The translations under genes were made by a program, and so were the position numbers. From Cryobacterium sp. Y11 (lineage in GTDB: Bacteria > Actinomycetota > Actinomycetes > Actinomycetales > Microbacteriaceae): 64,000 bases of DNA. The stretch spans positions 156,988 to 220,987 of the forward strand of contig NZ_PJJO01000055.1 of assembly GCF_002929535.1 (NCBI RefSeq), written 5' to 3'. Of this stretch, positions 51,269-59,395 are shown one piece after another. The notes under the pieces are model-generated. The model was not told the DNA's origin and searched no databases. It was given only the letters and a program-made list of their open reading frames with translations. Within the stretch, counting starts at the first letter, position 1, and every line of letters begins with the position of its first letter.

Positions 51269-52744
51269 ATGCCGTTCCCCGCCTCAGCGCGCCACGCCAT
51301 CATCACCGTCGCTGCACTCCTGGCCGTGACCGTTGCGATACTAGCCCCCCTCACCATTCCCGTGCCCGGCAGCGAATCGGCCGTTGCCACTCCCGCAAAA
51401 TCCGTGGTCGACAGCTCCTCGCCGAAGATCAGCTACAGCGGAAAGTGGCGCACCACGCGCAACGTCGCCGACCGCGGCGGCTCGGTGCGCTTTCAGTTCA
51501 CGGCCGGCAGCGCATCCTTCACGTTTCAGGGAACGAGCGTCGCCTACCTCACCCGCACCACCCAGAGTGCCGGCACAAGCACGGTCTCGATCGACGGCAC
51601 GGTGGTCGCCACGGTGAACGGCTACTCCGCGACCACCGTGCACAAGAAGACCGCGTTCAGCACAACGAGCCTGCCGCAGGGCACACACACCATCACGATC
51701 AGCCGTACCGGAAAAAAGGATGCCCGCTCCAGCGGCACAAACAGCATCGTCGACGCCTTCGTTGTGAACGCAACCTCCAGCACCCCAACTGCCGCACCCG
51801 TTCCCGTGCTCGCGCCGACGCCTGCCCTACACCGCTACATCGACTGCCCCGCCGCAACGACAACCGTGCGGAGCGCGGGCGAGCTCATGGCGGCCGTCGA
51901 CCGCGCCCGGCCAGGCACCGTCATCAAGATGGCACCCGGCACCTACAACGAGCAGATCGACCTGACCGCGAACGGAACGGCTGTCAAGCCAATCTGGGTC
52001 TGCGGACCCCGCTCGGCCGTAATCGACTCCGGCAGCATTGCCCACCACCACGGCATTCAGATCACGAATTCGTCCCACCTGGTGATCGCTGGCATGACCG
52101 TGACCAACAGCCTCAAGGGCATCAGCGTGGTGCGCAGCGAGAACGTGACGATCGCCGACACCCGCATTGACCACATTGGTTACGAGGCCATTCACCTGCG
52201 CGCCTTCACCACCGACAGCACCGTCGTCGGCAACACGATTTCGAACACCGGCCTGCACGGTACCCAGTTCGGCGAGGGCATCTATATCGGAACCTCGGAT
52301 AACAACTGGTGCGCCCAAACCGAGTGCAAGCCCGACCGAACCGACGGCGTGCTCGTGCAGGGCAATCACATCAGCCTGACCAGCGCCCAGCCCATCGAGG
52401 TCAAGGAGGGCACCTCCGACGGAGTCATTCGCAGCAACGTCATCGACGGCACGGGCGGTATGGCTGATTCGAAGGAGTGGGTTAAGGTCAAGGGCAACGA
52501 CTGGACCATCGTCGGCAATGAGGGCAGCAATAGCCCCCTGCACGGCTTCGCGGTCAACGGCAGTGTCGACGGATGGGGCCTGCGCAACGTGTTCTCCGAC
52601 AACTCGGGGCGAGTCAACGGCGATGGGTACGCCTTCTTTGTGCACGAGAAGGGCGGCACCGGGTCGAGCAAGACCACAGTGTCCTGCTCCAACACCGTGA
52701 CCAGCGCGGCCGAGGGAATCTCCAACATCGCCTGCACGCCGTAG
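51269..52744 (+). CDS. Exported beta-helix protein with one N-terminal beta-rich module
   Basis: A 491-residue secreted protein. GGAGG precedes the ATG at 51269. A signal peptide (ITVAALLAVTVAILAPLTI) is followed by one module of about 110 residues: ISYSGKWRTTRNVADRGGSV, SFTFQGTSVAYLTR, VSIDGTVVATVNGYSATTVH and SIVDAFVV. A Pro/Ala linker leads to a right-handed parallel beta-helix (about residues 190-490) with repeats such as GIQITNSSHLVIAGMTVTNS, GISVVRSENVTIADTRI and STVVGNTISNTG. Cys pairs (DCPAAT/WVCGP, WCAQTECK) may form disulfides. It may bind or cleave polysaccharide; no lyase family can be assigned with certainty. Its paralogue is at 54059. Confidence 0.85.
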   Translation: MPFPASARHAIITVAALLAVTVAILAPLTIPVPGSESAVATPAKSVVDSSSPKISYSGKWRTTRNVADRGGSVRFQFTAGSASFTFQGTSVAYLTRTTQSAGTSTVSIDGTVVATVNGYSATTVHKKTAFSTTSLPQGTHTITISRTGKKDARSSGTNSIVDAFVVNATSSTPTAAPVPVLAPTPALHRYIDCPAATTTVRSAGELMAAVDRARPGTVIKMAPGTYNEQIDLTANGTAVKPIWVCGPRSAVIDSGSIAHHHGIQITNSSHLVIAGMTVTNSLKGISVVRSENVTIADTRIDHIGYEAIHLRAFTTDSTVVGNTISNTGLHGTQFGEGIYIGTSDNNWCAQTECKPDRTDGVLVQGNHISLTSAQPIEVKEGTSDGVIRSNVIDGTGGMADSKEWVKVKGNDWTIVGNEGSNSPLHGFAVNGSVDGWGLRNVFSDNSGRVNGDGYAFFVHEKGGTGSSKTTVSCSNTVTSAAEGISNIACTP

Positions 52745-52774
52745 TCGCGGCCTCGCGCTACGCAGCTATAGTGC

Positions 52775-53085
52775 GCGGGGACTGCGCCAGTACGCGGGAG
52801 GCACGCCAGTGCGCGGGCGGCACGCCAGTGCGCGGGAGCTCCAGGCCAGCCGAAACTCCCGCGCGGCCACGCGATACGCGGGGACTGCGCCAGTACGCGG
52901 GAGGTACGCCAGTACGCGGGAGCTCCAGACCAGCCGAAACTCCCGCTCGGCCACGCGATACGCGGGGACTGCGCCGGTACGCGGGAGGTACGCCAGTACG
53001 CGGGCGCTCCAGACCAGCCGAAACTCCCGCGCCACGCGATAGGCGGGAGGTACGCCAGTACGCGGGAGTTCGGCCTACCGCGTAG
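52775..53085. repeat. Imperfect tandem repeats of about 84 bp
   Basis: Units beginning GCGGGGACTGCGCC start at 52775, 52878 and 52962. Each continues through GTACGCGGGAGGTACGCC, a CCAGCCGAAACTCCCGC core and CCACGCGATA. The first unit carries an extra 19-bp internal duplication, and a partial fourth unit follows. Within units GTACGCGGGAG and GCCAGTACGCGGG words repeat again. Confidence 0.85.
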
Positions 53086-53556
53086 CGGCGCAACCCCCGC
53101 GCAACGTGAGACGGATGCCCACAGTGAGCGCTTGCATCACCCAGCGGCCGGCATCCGTCGCGACGTAGCCCCGGTAGCGGCAATCCCGCGCGCGGCATCC
53201 GCTTCGCGCGTTGGGAAGCGATACTCGCGGCCGGAAGTAGCTGCGGCGCGTGACAGCAGGTTGCGGCAGCTCCAGCAGCAACCCCGCACCGGCGCACCGA
53301 CGTACCGACGCTAGCTGCGGTTTCCGCATGGTGATCTCGGCAAGCTCGATCAACGGTTGGTAGGTAGATGGGTGGGTGAATGGGAGTATTCGTACCTGCC
53401 GTAGTGGAACGCTGCACCCGAACGGATGCTGTTCTCGCGGCATCCGCTTCTCGCCGCGGGAAGCGGAACACGCGGCCAGCAGTAACTGCGGCCTCGCGGC
53501 CGGTGGCGACCGCGCGCCACAGGTGCCGCAGGTGCCTCAGGTGCCGCAGGCGCGGC

Positions 53557-53619
53557 AGACACCACAGACACCACAGACACCACAGACACCACAGACACCA
53601 CAGACACCACAGGTACCAC
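53557..53619. repeat. Tandem 9-bp repeats (AGACACCAC)
   Basis: Six perfect copies of AGACACCAC are followed by AGGTACCAC and preceded by CAGGTGCCG-type variants. The tract lies about 450 bp upstream of the second beta-helix gene. Confidence 0.92.
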
Positions 53620-54058
53620 AGGCGCGGCCACGGCCACAGGCGCGGCCGCCGTGACGGAAACTCAAGGCTTCGGAAATTACTCTCGGCACTTTCACAGGAA
53701 TGACAAATTGCTCCCGGCGGCCGGCACCGTCGGCATCCGCTCGGCCGTGTTGCCGCACGGGGTCATCACCCACAATGAGCATTTGCACTGGTCAGCGCGA
53801 AATCGTCGAGACGCCCTCAGCTTCGTCGATTTGGCGAGCGGATGCGGAACCTGATACTCGCGCGTGAGGAGCCACCGGCATCCGCTCAGAGAACACCCAC
53901 AAACCCATTTACACACGGGTAACGCGCAGCAGCTCAGGCGCTAATTGACGAAGTGAACTCGGCGGCAGAACCGGCCGGAATCACCACAATCATGTCGTCG
54001 GAACCCGTCGGGTTCGCGGACGTAACACCCCTGTCCATGAACGTCCGGAAGGTCCACT

Positions 54059-55969
54059 ATGTTGTTCCCCCGCTTCTCCCGACGCGGCGCCTTAGCCGCC
54101 GTCGCGATTGCCGCGCTGGTCCCGCTCACCGCAACGATTCCCGTTGCCTCGGCATCGGCCGTAACGGCACCGGCAGGCAGCATCGTGGTCGACAGCTCCT
54201 CGACGCAGGTCACGTACGTTGGAACCTGGCTCAGCACCGGCTCCCCCTCCGACAATGGAGGGTCGATCAAGTACTCCTCGACCGCATCGAGCGCCTCACT
54301 CACCTTCACCGGCACATCCGTGGCCTACGTCACGCGCATGACCAGCAGCTCCGGCACCAGCAACATCTCGATCGACGGCAAGGTCGTCGCCACGGTTAAC
54401 GGCTACTCGGCCACGCCCAAGTACCAGCAGAGCCTGTTCAACACCTCGAGCCTGTCAAGCGGAACGCACACCATCACGGTCAGCCGCACTGGCCAGAAGG
54501 ATGCCCGTTCCACCGGAACCAGCAGCATCGTCGACGCCTTCGTCACCGCAGCCACAACGACCACGCCAACCCCTGCTCCGGCGCCCGCGCCCAGCCCGGC
54601 CCCGCTCGCCACCACAGCGCCCGTGCAGGCCCCGGCCGGCACGACCACCTTCGAAGGCGACTCCGCCTCGGTCAAGTACTCCGGAACCTGGCGCACCTCT
54701 GGCTCGGCCAACGACTCCGGCGGCGGCGTGCAGTTCACCACGACCGCCGGCAACGCCTCGTTCACCTTCCAGGGCACGAGCGTCGCGTTCATCACCCGAC
54801 TGACCAGCACCTCTGGTATGAGCCAGATAGCCATTGACGGCACGGTCGTCGCCACGGTCAACGGCTATTCCGCCACCACCGCGTACAAGCAGAAGGCGTT
54901 CAGCACGACGAGCCTCTCCGCTGGCACCCACACCATCACGGTCACCCGCACCGGCCAGAAGGATGCCCGTTCCACCGGAACCAGCAGCATCGTCGACGCG
55001 TTCATCGTCGCGGCCGTACCGAGCACCGCGCCGACCCCCGCGCCGATCAGCGCTAACCGCTACGCTAATTGCCCCGCAGCGACCGTCAACGTGACGACCG
55101 CCCGAGAGCTCATGGCCGCCGTCGCCCAGGCCCAGCCCGGAACCGTCATCAAGCTGGCCCCCGGAACCTACAACGAGCAGATCAACATGACGGTCAACGG
55201 GACGGCCACAAGCCCGATCTGGGTCTGTGGACCGCGTAGCGCCGTGATCAACGTCGGCAGCATCCTGAACAACCACGGCATTCAGGTCTCCAACTCCTCG
55301 CACCTCGTGATCGCCGGAATGACAGTGACCAACAGCCTCAAGGGCATCAGCGTGATCCGCAGCAAGAACGTCACGATCGCCGACACGCTCGTTGACAACA
55401 TCGGCTATGAGGGCATTCACCTGCGGGCCTTCACCACCGACAGCACCGTCGTCGGCAACACGATCACGAACACCGGCAAGCGCGACCCGTTCTATGGTGA
55501 GGGCATCTACATCGGAACCAGCGACGCCAACTGGTGCGCTCAGACCGACTGCCTGCCCGACCGCACGGACCGCACGCTGCTCATGGCCAACACCATCGGC
55601 CTGACCGGCGCCCAGCCGATCGAGGTCAAGGAAGGTACCTCGAACGGCATCATCCGCGACAACATCATCGATGGCACGGCAGCCATGCCGCGCGCCGAGG
55701 AATGGGTCAAGGTCAAGGGCAACGACTGGAGCATTTACAACAACCAGGGCAAGAACAGCACCCTGCACGGCTTCGCGGTCAACGGAAGCGTCGCCGGTTG
55801 GGGTCTGCGCAACGTGTTCTTCGGCAACACCGTGCCGGTCAATGCGTCCGGCTTCGGCTTCTTTATTCACGAGCAGGGCACCAAGGGTGCCAGCGGCACC
55901 AAGGTCTACTGCTCGAACACGGTCACCCTGGCAGGGTCCGGGTTCTCGAACCAGGCCTGTATTTCTTAG
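54059..55969 (+). CDS. Exported beta-helix protein with two N-terminal beta-rich modules
   Basis: A 636-residue paralogue of the protein at 51269. The signal has a twin-arginine-like FSRRGALAAVAIAALVPLTA. It carries two copies of the 110-residue module (about residues 45-160 and 200-315) linked by a Pro/Ala-rich spacer; the copies share GTSVAYVTR/GTSVAFITR, TVNGYSAT, GTHTITV and RTGQKDARSTGTSSIVDAF. The beta-helix half is closely similar to its paralogue, including GIYIGTSDANWCAQTDC, IEVKEGTSNGIIRDNIIDGT and EWVKVKGNDWSIYNN. Glu, Lys and Arg in these segments are conserved between the two and are candidate active-site residues. The last 47 bp overlap the opposing glycosyltransferase gene. Confidence 0.87.
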   Translation: MLFPRFSRRGALAAVAIAALVPLTATIPVASASAVTAPAGSIVVDSSSTQVTYVGTWLSTGSPSDNGGSIKYSSTASSASLTFTGTSVAYVTRMTSSSGTSNISIDGKVVATVNGYSATPKYQQSLFNTSSLSSGTHTITVSRTGQKDARSTGTSSIVDAFVTAATTTTPTPAPAPAPSPAPLATTAPVQAPAGTTTFEGDSASVKYSGTWRTSGSANDSGGGVQFTTTAGNASFTFQGTSVAFITRLTSTSGMSQIAIDGTVVATVNGYSATTAYKQKAFSTTSLSAGTHTITVTRTGQKDARSTGTSSIVDAFIVAAVPSTAPTPAPISANRYANCPAATVNVTTARELMAAVAQAQPGTVIKLAPGTYNEQINMTVNGTATSPIWVCGPRSAVINVGSILNNHGIQVSNSSHLVIAGMTVTNSLKGISVIRSKNVTIADTLVDNIGYEGIHLRAFTTDSTVVGNTITNTGKRDPFYGEGIYIGTSDANWCAQTDCLPDRTDRTLLMANTIGLTGAQPIEVKEGTSNGIIRDNIIDGTAAMPRAEEWVKVKGNDWSIYNNQGKNSTLHGFAVNGSVAGWGLRNVFFGNTVPVNASGFGFFIHEQGTKGASGTKVYCSNTVTLAGSGFSNQACIS

Positions 55970-57209
55970 CAAGACGCTCTGTTCGTCGGTCGAGCGCAGC
56001 ACTCCAGCTGCGCTCGATCCGCGGAAAGACGGCGGTCGCCGAATAGGTGGCCTCGAAGACGCTTCTGGCCAGATCCGCCTTCTCTGCGCGCCAGGCGGCA
56101 TCCGTTATCGCCCGGCTCAACGCCTGCTCCAGCCCGTCGACGTCACCCGGCTCCACGAGCACGCCGACCCCGTCACCGAGTACGGCCGCAACCCCGCCAA
56201 CGCTCGTGGCCACGACGCAGTTGCCGCGGGCCATGGCTTCGAGAATGAACATCGGCATCGCCTCATCGCGAGACGGCAGCACCGCGATCATCGATCGGTC
56301 AAGCAGCTCCATCAGCGCCGCGTGATCGAGCGCGCCGACGAATTCACAGCGGTCCAGCTCCATACTGATCGGCTGATCCACAATCGGTCCGGCAATAACG
56401 AGTTTCCAGAGCGGATGCCGCGGCGCCAGCCGCTCCCACGCTGCCACTAGCACGTCGACGCCCTTGCGGGTGCTGACGGCACCGCCAAACACGACGAGCT
56501 GTTCCAGTTCACGCACGACTCCCTCGGCAACGGCGTTCGGAACGAGCACGACCCGCTCCCCCGGAACGAATCCGGTCGCGGCCGCGCGCGACGCTGCCGA
56601 CAGGGTGAGCACCACGTCGGCCGTGCGCAAAACGCGTCCGACCAGGCCGGGGCGCTTCTGGGCGAAATCGGCAAATGAGCTGCCGTGCAACTGGGCAACG
56701 GTGGCAAACCCGCGAGCGTGCGCGAGAGCGAGCAGCAGCCCCTCACGCACAAACGATCCGCCCTGGGAGAGATGCGCAACGACCACGGTGCGCTCCGGGT
56801 TCTCTAGTCGCACCAGCTTCCAGAAAGCGGATGCCGCCACCCGCAACGCGCGCGCCCCGCCGCTGCCGTCCCGCGAGGCGAACATGCTCAGGTCAAAGTC
56901 GGCGAAGGAATGCGCGAGGTAACCGTTGACCACCTGGCTCATTCCGCCGGCGACCTCGCCGCTGCGGCCGACGTGCACGGCGGTGAAACGCTCGGCCGTG
57001 CGCCGGGAAACGTGCCGCTGAGCTGCGACCGGCGCGGTGTCGATCTGCTCAAGATCGAGCGGGTCGATCCTCCACGATGCGCTGGGCACGGGCACGGGCA
57101 CGGGCACGATGTCGCTCGGCTCGGTGCTGAGGGGCTTGGTGCTGATCGGCACCGTGTCGATCGGCTCCGTGTCGATCGGCTCCGTGTCGGCCGTTTCGCT
57201 GAAGCTCAC
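55923..57209 (-). CDS. Glycosyltransferase family 4 with a repetitive N-terminal extension
   Basis: A 428-residue enzyme. After an N-terminal segment of about 70 residues with short repeats (EPIDTEPIDTVPIS, VPVPVPVP) it shows the GT4 pattern VHVGRSGEVAGGMSQVVNGY, QLHGSSFADFAQKRPGLVGR, LVVFGGAVSTRKGVDVLVAA and VLPSRDEAMPMFILEAMARG with the donor-site Glu residues. The N-terminal repeats are encoded by GGGCAC hexamers (57084-57107) and 15-bp units (about 57146-57190). Its start overlaps the stop of the pyruvyl-transferase-like gene by 4 bp. Confidence 0.88.
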   Translation of the reverse strand: MSFSETADTEPIDTEPIDTVPISTKPLSTEPSDIVPVPVPVPSASWRIDPLDLEQIDTAPVAAQRHVSRRTAERFTAVHVGRSGEVAGGMSQVVNGYLAHSFADFDLSMFASRDGSGGARALRVAASAFWKLVRLENPERTVVVAHLSQGGSFVREGLLLALAHARGFATVAQLHGSSFADFAQKRPGLVGRVLRTADVVLTLSAASRAAATGFVPGERVVLVPNAVAEGVVRELEQLVVFGGAVSTRKGVDVLVAAWERLAPRHPLWKLVIAGPIVDQPISMELDRCEFVGALDHAALMELLDRSMIAVLPSRDEAMPMFILEAMARGNCVVATSVGGVAAVLGDGVGVLVEPGDVDGLEQALSRAITDAAWRAEKADLARSVFEATYSATAVFPRIERSWSAALDRRTERLAKKYRPGSRTRTLPG

Positions 57210-58297
57210 CGCGGGCTCTCGATGCTCAGTACCTGGTCGAGTAGGCGGCGCGCGGTCTGCAGCTCTCCCTGAGCGGCGGCGAGTCCGGCCAGAATGGGCT
57301 CGCGGCGGCCGAGCAGATTCTGCAGCCGGGCCGCGATTTCGGCGGCACTCACGCCGGTGCTGTCAATGCTCACGTCGTACAGTCCGGCGGCAGCGAAGTG
57401 CCGGGCTATCTTGTCCGACCCGCTGCTGGCCAGCAGCGCGGCCGGAACAGCGCCCTCGGTGAGCGCGCCAACCAGCACGTGCAGTCGGTCGCTCACGGCG
57501 AGCGCCGCCCGTCGGTAGAGATCACGCAATCGTTGCTCCTGTTCGTCATGGCCGGTGCCGTTCCAACGCAGGGCCTGCCCGCCCAGGTCTACCGCGAGCT
57601 GAGCGCACTTGTCGTCGTCGCGCAACACCTGGGTGACGCACCAAATTGTCAGATTGTTGGCCGCCGCGACGGCCCGAACACCGGCAAACCACGCGGGGCT
57701 CGGATAGTCCAGGTCGGAGCGCATCGATACCACGAGCACGTCGCGCACACTGTCAGAGCGTGGTGCCTGCACACTCGCAAAGGCCAGATCGGGCATAACG
57801 CTGCCCCGCCGAAGATAACCGGCGGTTTCCGCATCGCGCCAAAGCGACAGATTGGACAGCGCGATTGACGGGCCCATCAGGGCGCGCGGCACCCGCGCAA
57901 AATTGCGACTGCCGACCCCGACGCGCACGACCCGGCCGTGGCGGGCCCGCACGACGGCGAGCACCGGAAGCATGGCGAGGTGCTCCTTCATGCCGATCAG
58001 GGTGAGCTGAATCTCCCCCGGCTTGAAGACGTACGACGCGCGTCCCCTGGCTGCACTGCAGAGCGCCGCCACGTACCAGTGTCGAAACGACCGATACTGC
58101 ACGTCGCTGGGTTGCAGGCCAAGCCCAGTGGTATACCCGTCGGGGGCAACCCCCACGTAGACGTGCAGCGGTCCGCTGGGTCGCAACCAGTCGAGCAGTT
58201 GCCGGCGCAGCAGGATGTCGCCGATATTGTCGTATTGGCCGCGGGCCGGCACGAAAATTTCGCGCAGCATCCGCTCGTGTGGCACCGTCGCGGTCAT
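57206..58297 (-). CDS. Polysaccharide pyruvyl transferase family protein (second copy)
   Basis: A 363-residue protein of the PF04230 type. Motifs are FVPARGQYDNIGDILLRRQL near the N-terminus, VVSMRSDLDYPSPAWFAG and SDRLHVLVGALTEGAVP with the DRLH signature. The ATG at 58297 overlaps the upstream stop by one base (TGATG); the neighbouring GTG at 58300 is an alternative. It resembles the gene at 48925 in length and motif order but is clearly diverged, so the two may modify different sugars. Confidence 0.83.
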   Translation of the reverse strand: MTATVPHERMLREIFVPARGQYDNIGDILLRRQLLDWLRPSGPLHVYVGVAPDGYTTGLGLQPSDVQYRSFRHWYVAALCSAARGRASYVFKPGEIQLTLIGMKEHLAMLPVLAVVRARHGRVVRVGVGSRNFARVPRALMGPSIALSNLSLWRDAETAGYLRRGSVMPDLAFASVQAPRSDSVRDVLVVSMRSDLDYPSPAWFAGVRAVAAANNLTIWCVTQVLRDDDKCAQLAVDLGGQALRWNGTGHDEQEQRLRDLYRRAALAVSDRLHVLVGALTEGAVPAALLASSGSDKIARHFAAAGLYDVSIDSTGVSAAEIAARLQNLLGRREPILAGLAAAQGELQTARRLLDQVLSIESPR

Positions 58298-59280
58298 CAC
58301 TCGGCGGGAATTCGAATGCGCACACCGGTGTCGATGGCTCGACTGGCAGCAAAGCGGATGACGTCGGCCGTCAGGTCGGGCGCGTCAACGGCCCGAGCGA
58401 CTCCGAGGGATTCGGCAAGTTCGGCGATCTGCATCTGGTGATCGTCGACGTGTTCGCCGCGGTGCTTACGGCGGGTCACGATCACCGGGAAGATGCCAAG
58501 CTCGAGCAGGCCCATGAACGTGCCGACGCCGGCGTGAGTGATCACGACGTCGGCGGTGAGGGCTGCCGTGACAAAGCGGGCGGTCGGCATCATCTGGTAC
58601 ACATCCCCGGGGAGATCGGCGCGCCCGGTGGTGAATCCCAGCTGCCAGACGGTGCGCTCGTCGGCCAGGCCGCTCGCCAGCACGGCATCGACGAGGCTAT
58701 CGAAGCGGTATCCCTCGATGGTGCCGAGGGTGACGAACAAGCTGGGGCGTTTGGGTGCGTCTCGGCGGAGCGACTGATAGGTGGAGAGCACGCTCGGGTA
58801 GGTTTTCCAACGCTCGTTTGCCCACGCTGGATGCTGGGTGCGCACGCTGACCAGACGGCTGGCGGCCAGCATCCGCCCGCTGAGGGACGGGCCCTCGACG
58901 CGGGAGACGCTCTCAATGTAGAGACTCGGCACTCCTCTGATCGCTGCCTGCGGAAGCGCGGCGACGGCGAGGCCGGCTCCGGTACTCACGGCACCGTCGA
59001 AGGTCTCATGCTTGAGCACGCGCCGCACGATTATAGCCGCGCGCATCATGCCGACGTAGTCCCTGGGGCGCACGTATGGCACGTGGATGCGGCGCCGACC
59101 CACCAGCAGAGATCGGCTCTGCATCGAATCAAAGGTGATCCAGAGCGAACTTTGCGATGCACCCAGACCGGGGGCGAGGCGCACGAGCTGGGCAAGATGG
59201 CCGCCGGTGGAGGCAACGAGCAGAAGCTTCCGCTGCGTAGGGGGCAGCGGATCGATCGGGTATGACGAGTGCACGGACAC
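58297..59280 (-). CDS. Alg14-Alg13-type fused glycosyltransferase (PssD-PssE-like)
   Basis: A 327-residue protein from GTG 59280 behind AAGGG; the open frame beyond it is antisense to spacer and kinase gene. The N-half matches the Alg14/PssD membrane-association domain: KLLLVASTGGHLAQLVRLAP, STGAGLAVAALPQAAIRGVP and YIESVSRVEGPSLSGRML. The C-half matches the catalytic Alg13/PssE domain: LFVTLGTIEGYRFDSLVD, ADVVITHAGVGTFMGLLELG and KHRGEHVDDHQMQIAELAES. In many bacteria these are separate genes. It should add the second sugar to a lipid-linked precursor. Confidence 0.87.
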   Translation of the reverse strand: MSVHSSYPIDPLPPTQRKLLLVASTGGHLAQLVRLAPGLGASQSSLWITFDSMQSRSLLVGRRRIHVPYVRPRDYVGMMRAAIIVRRVLKHETFDGAVSTGAGLAVAALPQAAIRGVPSLYIESVSRVEGPSLSGRMLAASRLVSVRTQHPAWANERWKTYPSVLSTYQSLRRDAPKRPSLFVTLGTIEGYRFDSLVDAVLASGLADERTVWQLGFTTGRADLPGDVYQMMPTARFVTAALTADVVITHAGVGTFMGLLELGIFPVIVTRRKHRGEHVDDHQMQIAELAESLGVARAVDAPDLTADVIRFAASRAIDTGVRIRIPAE

Positions 59281-59395
59281 AGAGGGTCCCTTCGGATAAA
59301 GCCTGGGTGGGACGGTTTCAAACGTGCGCCATCGAACGAGCGTTATTCGGGCGATCTGACTGCAAGCGGTGCAACTGCCAAGCGGTGCAACGGAA

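Larger units (their letters stand above)
52745..54058. other. 1.3-kb non-coding, repeat-rich stretch between the beta-helix paralogues
   Basis: No convincing gene is seen on either strand. The left part holds about three and a half copies of an 84-bp unit (52775-53085). The centre has several dispersed GGCATCCGC/GCGGATGCC words. The right part holds AGACACCAC nonamers (53557-53619). The element CACTTTCACAGGAA (53687-53700) and a region of about 360 bp leading to the next gene follow. Long open frames here run through the repeats because the unit length is a multiple of three. Confidence 0.7.

Noticed and set aside
52775..53085. Possible CRISPR array
   Set aside because: The copies are contiguous and imperfect at about 84 bp with no unique spacers between short identical repeats, and no cas genes are present.
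52758..53471. Minus-strand 237-residue open frame with repeated GVSAGLELPRTGVPPAYW-like units
   Set aside because: It is created by the 84-bp tandem repeat, whose length is a multiple of three. Other frames stay open too, there is no ribosome site, and the composition is Arg/Pro-rich as in antisense reading of GC-rich DNA.
53350..53703. Low-complexity frames (QTPQTP, RHHRHH, VVSVVS) over the nonamer repeats
   Set aside because: All are readings of one 9-bp repeat in different frames. No family, signal or ribosome site supports any of them.
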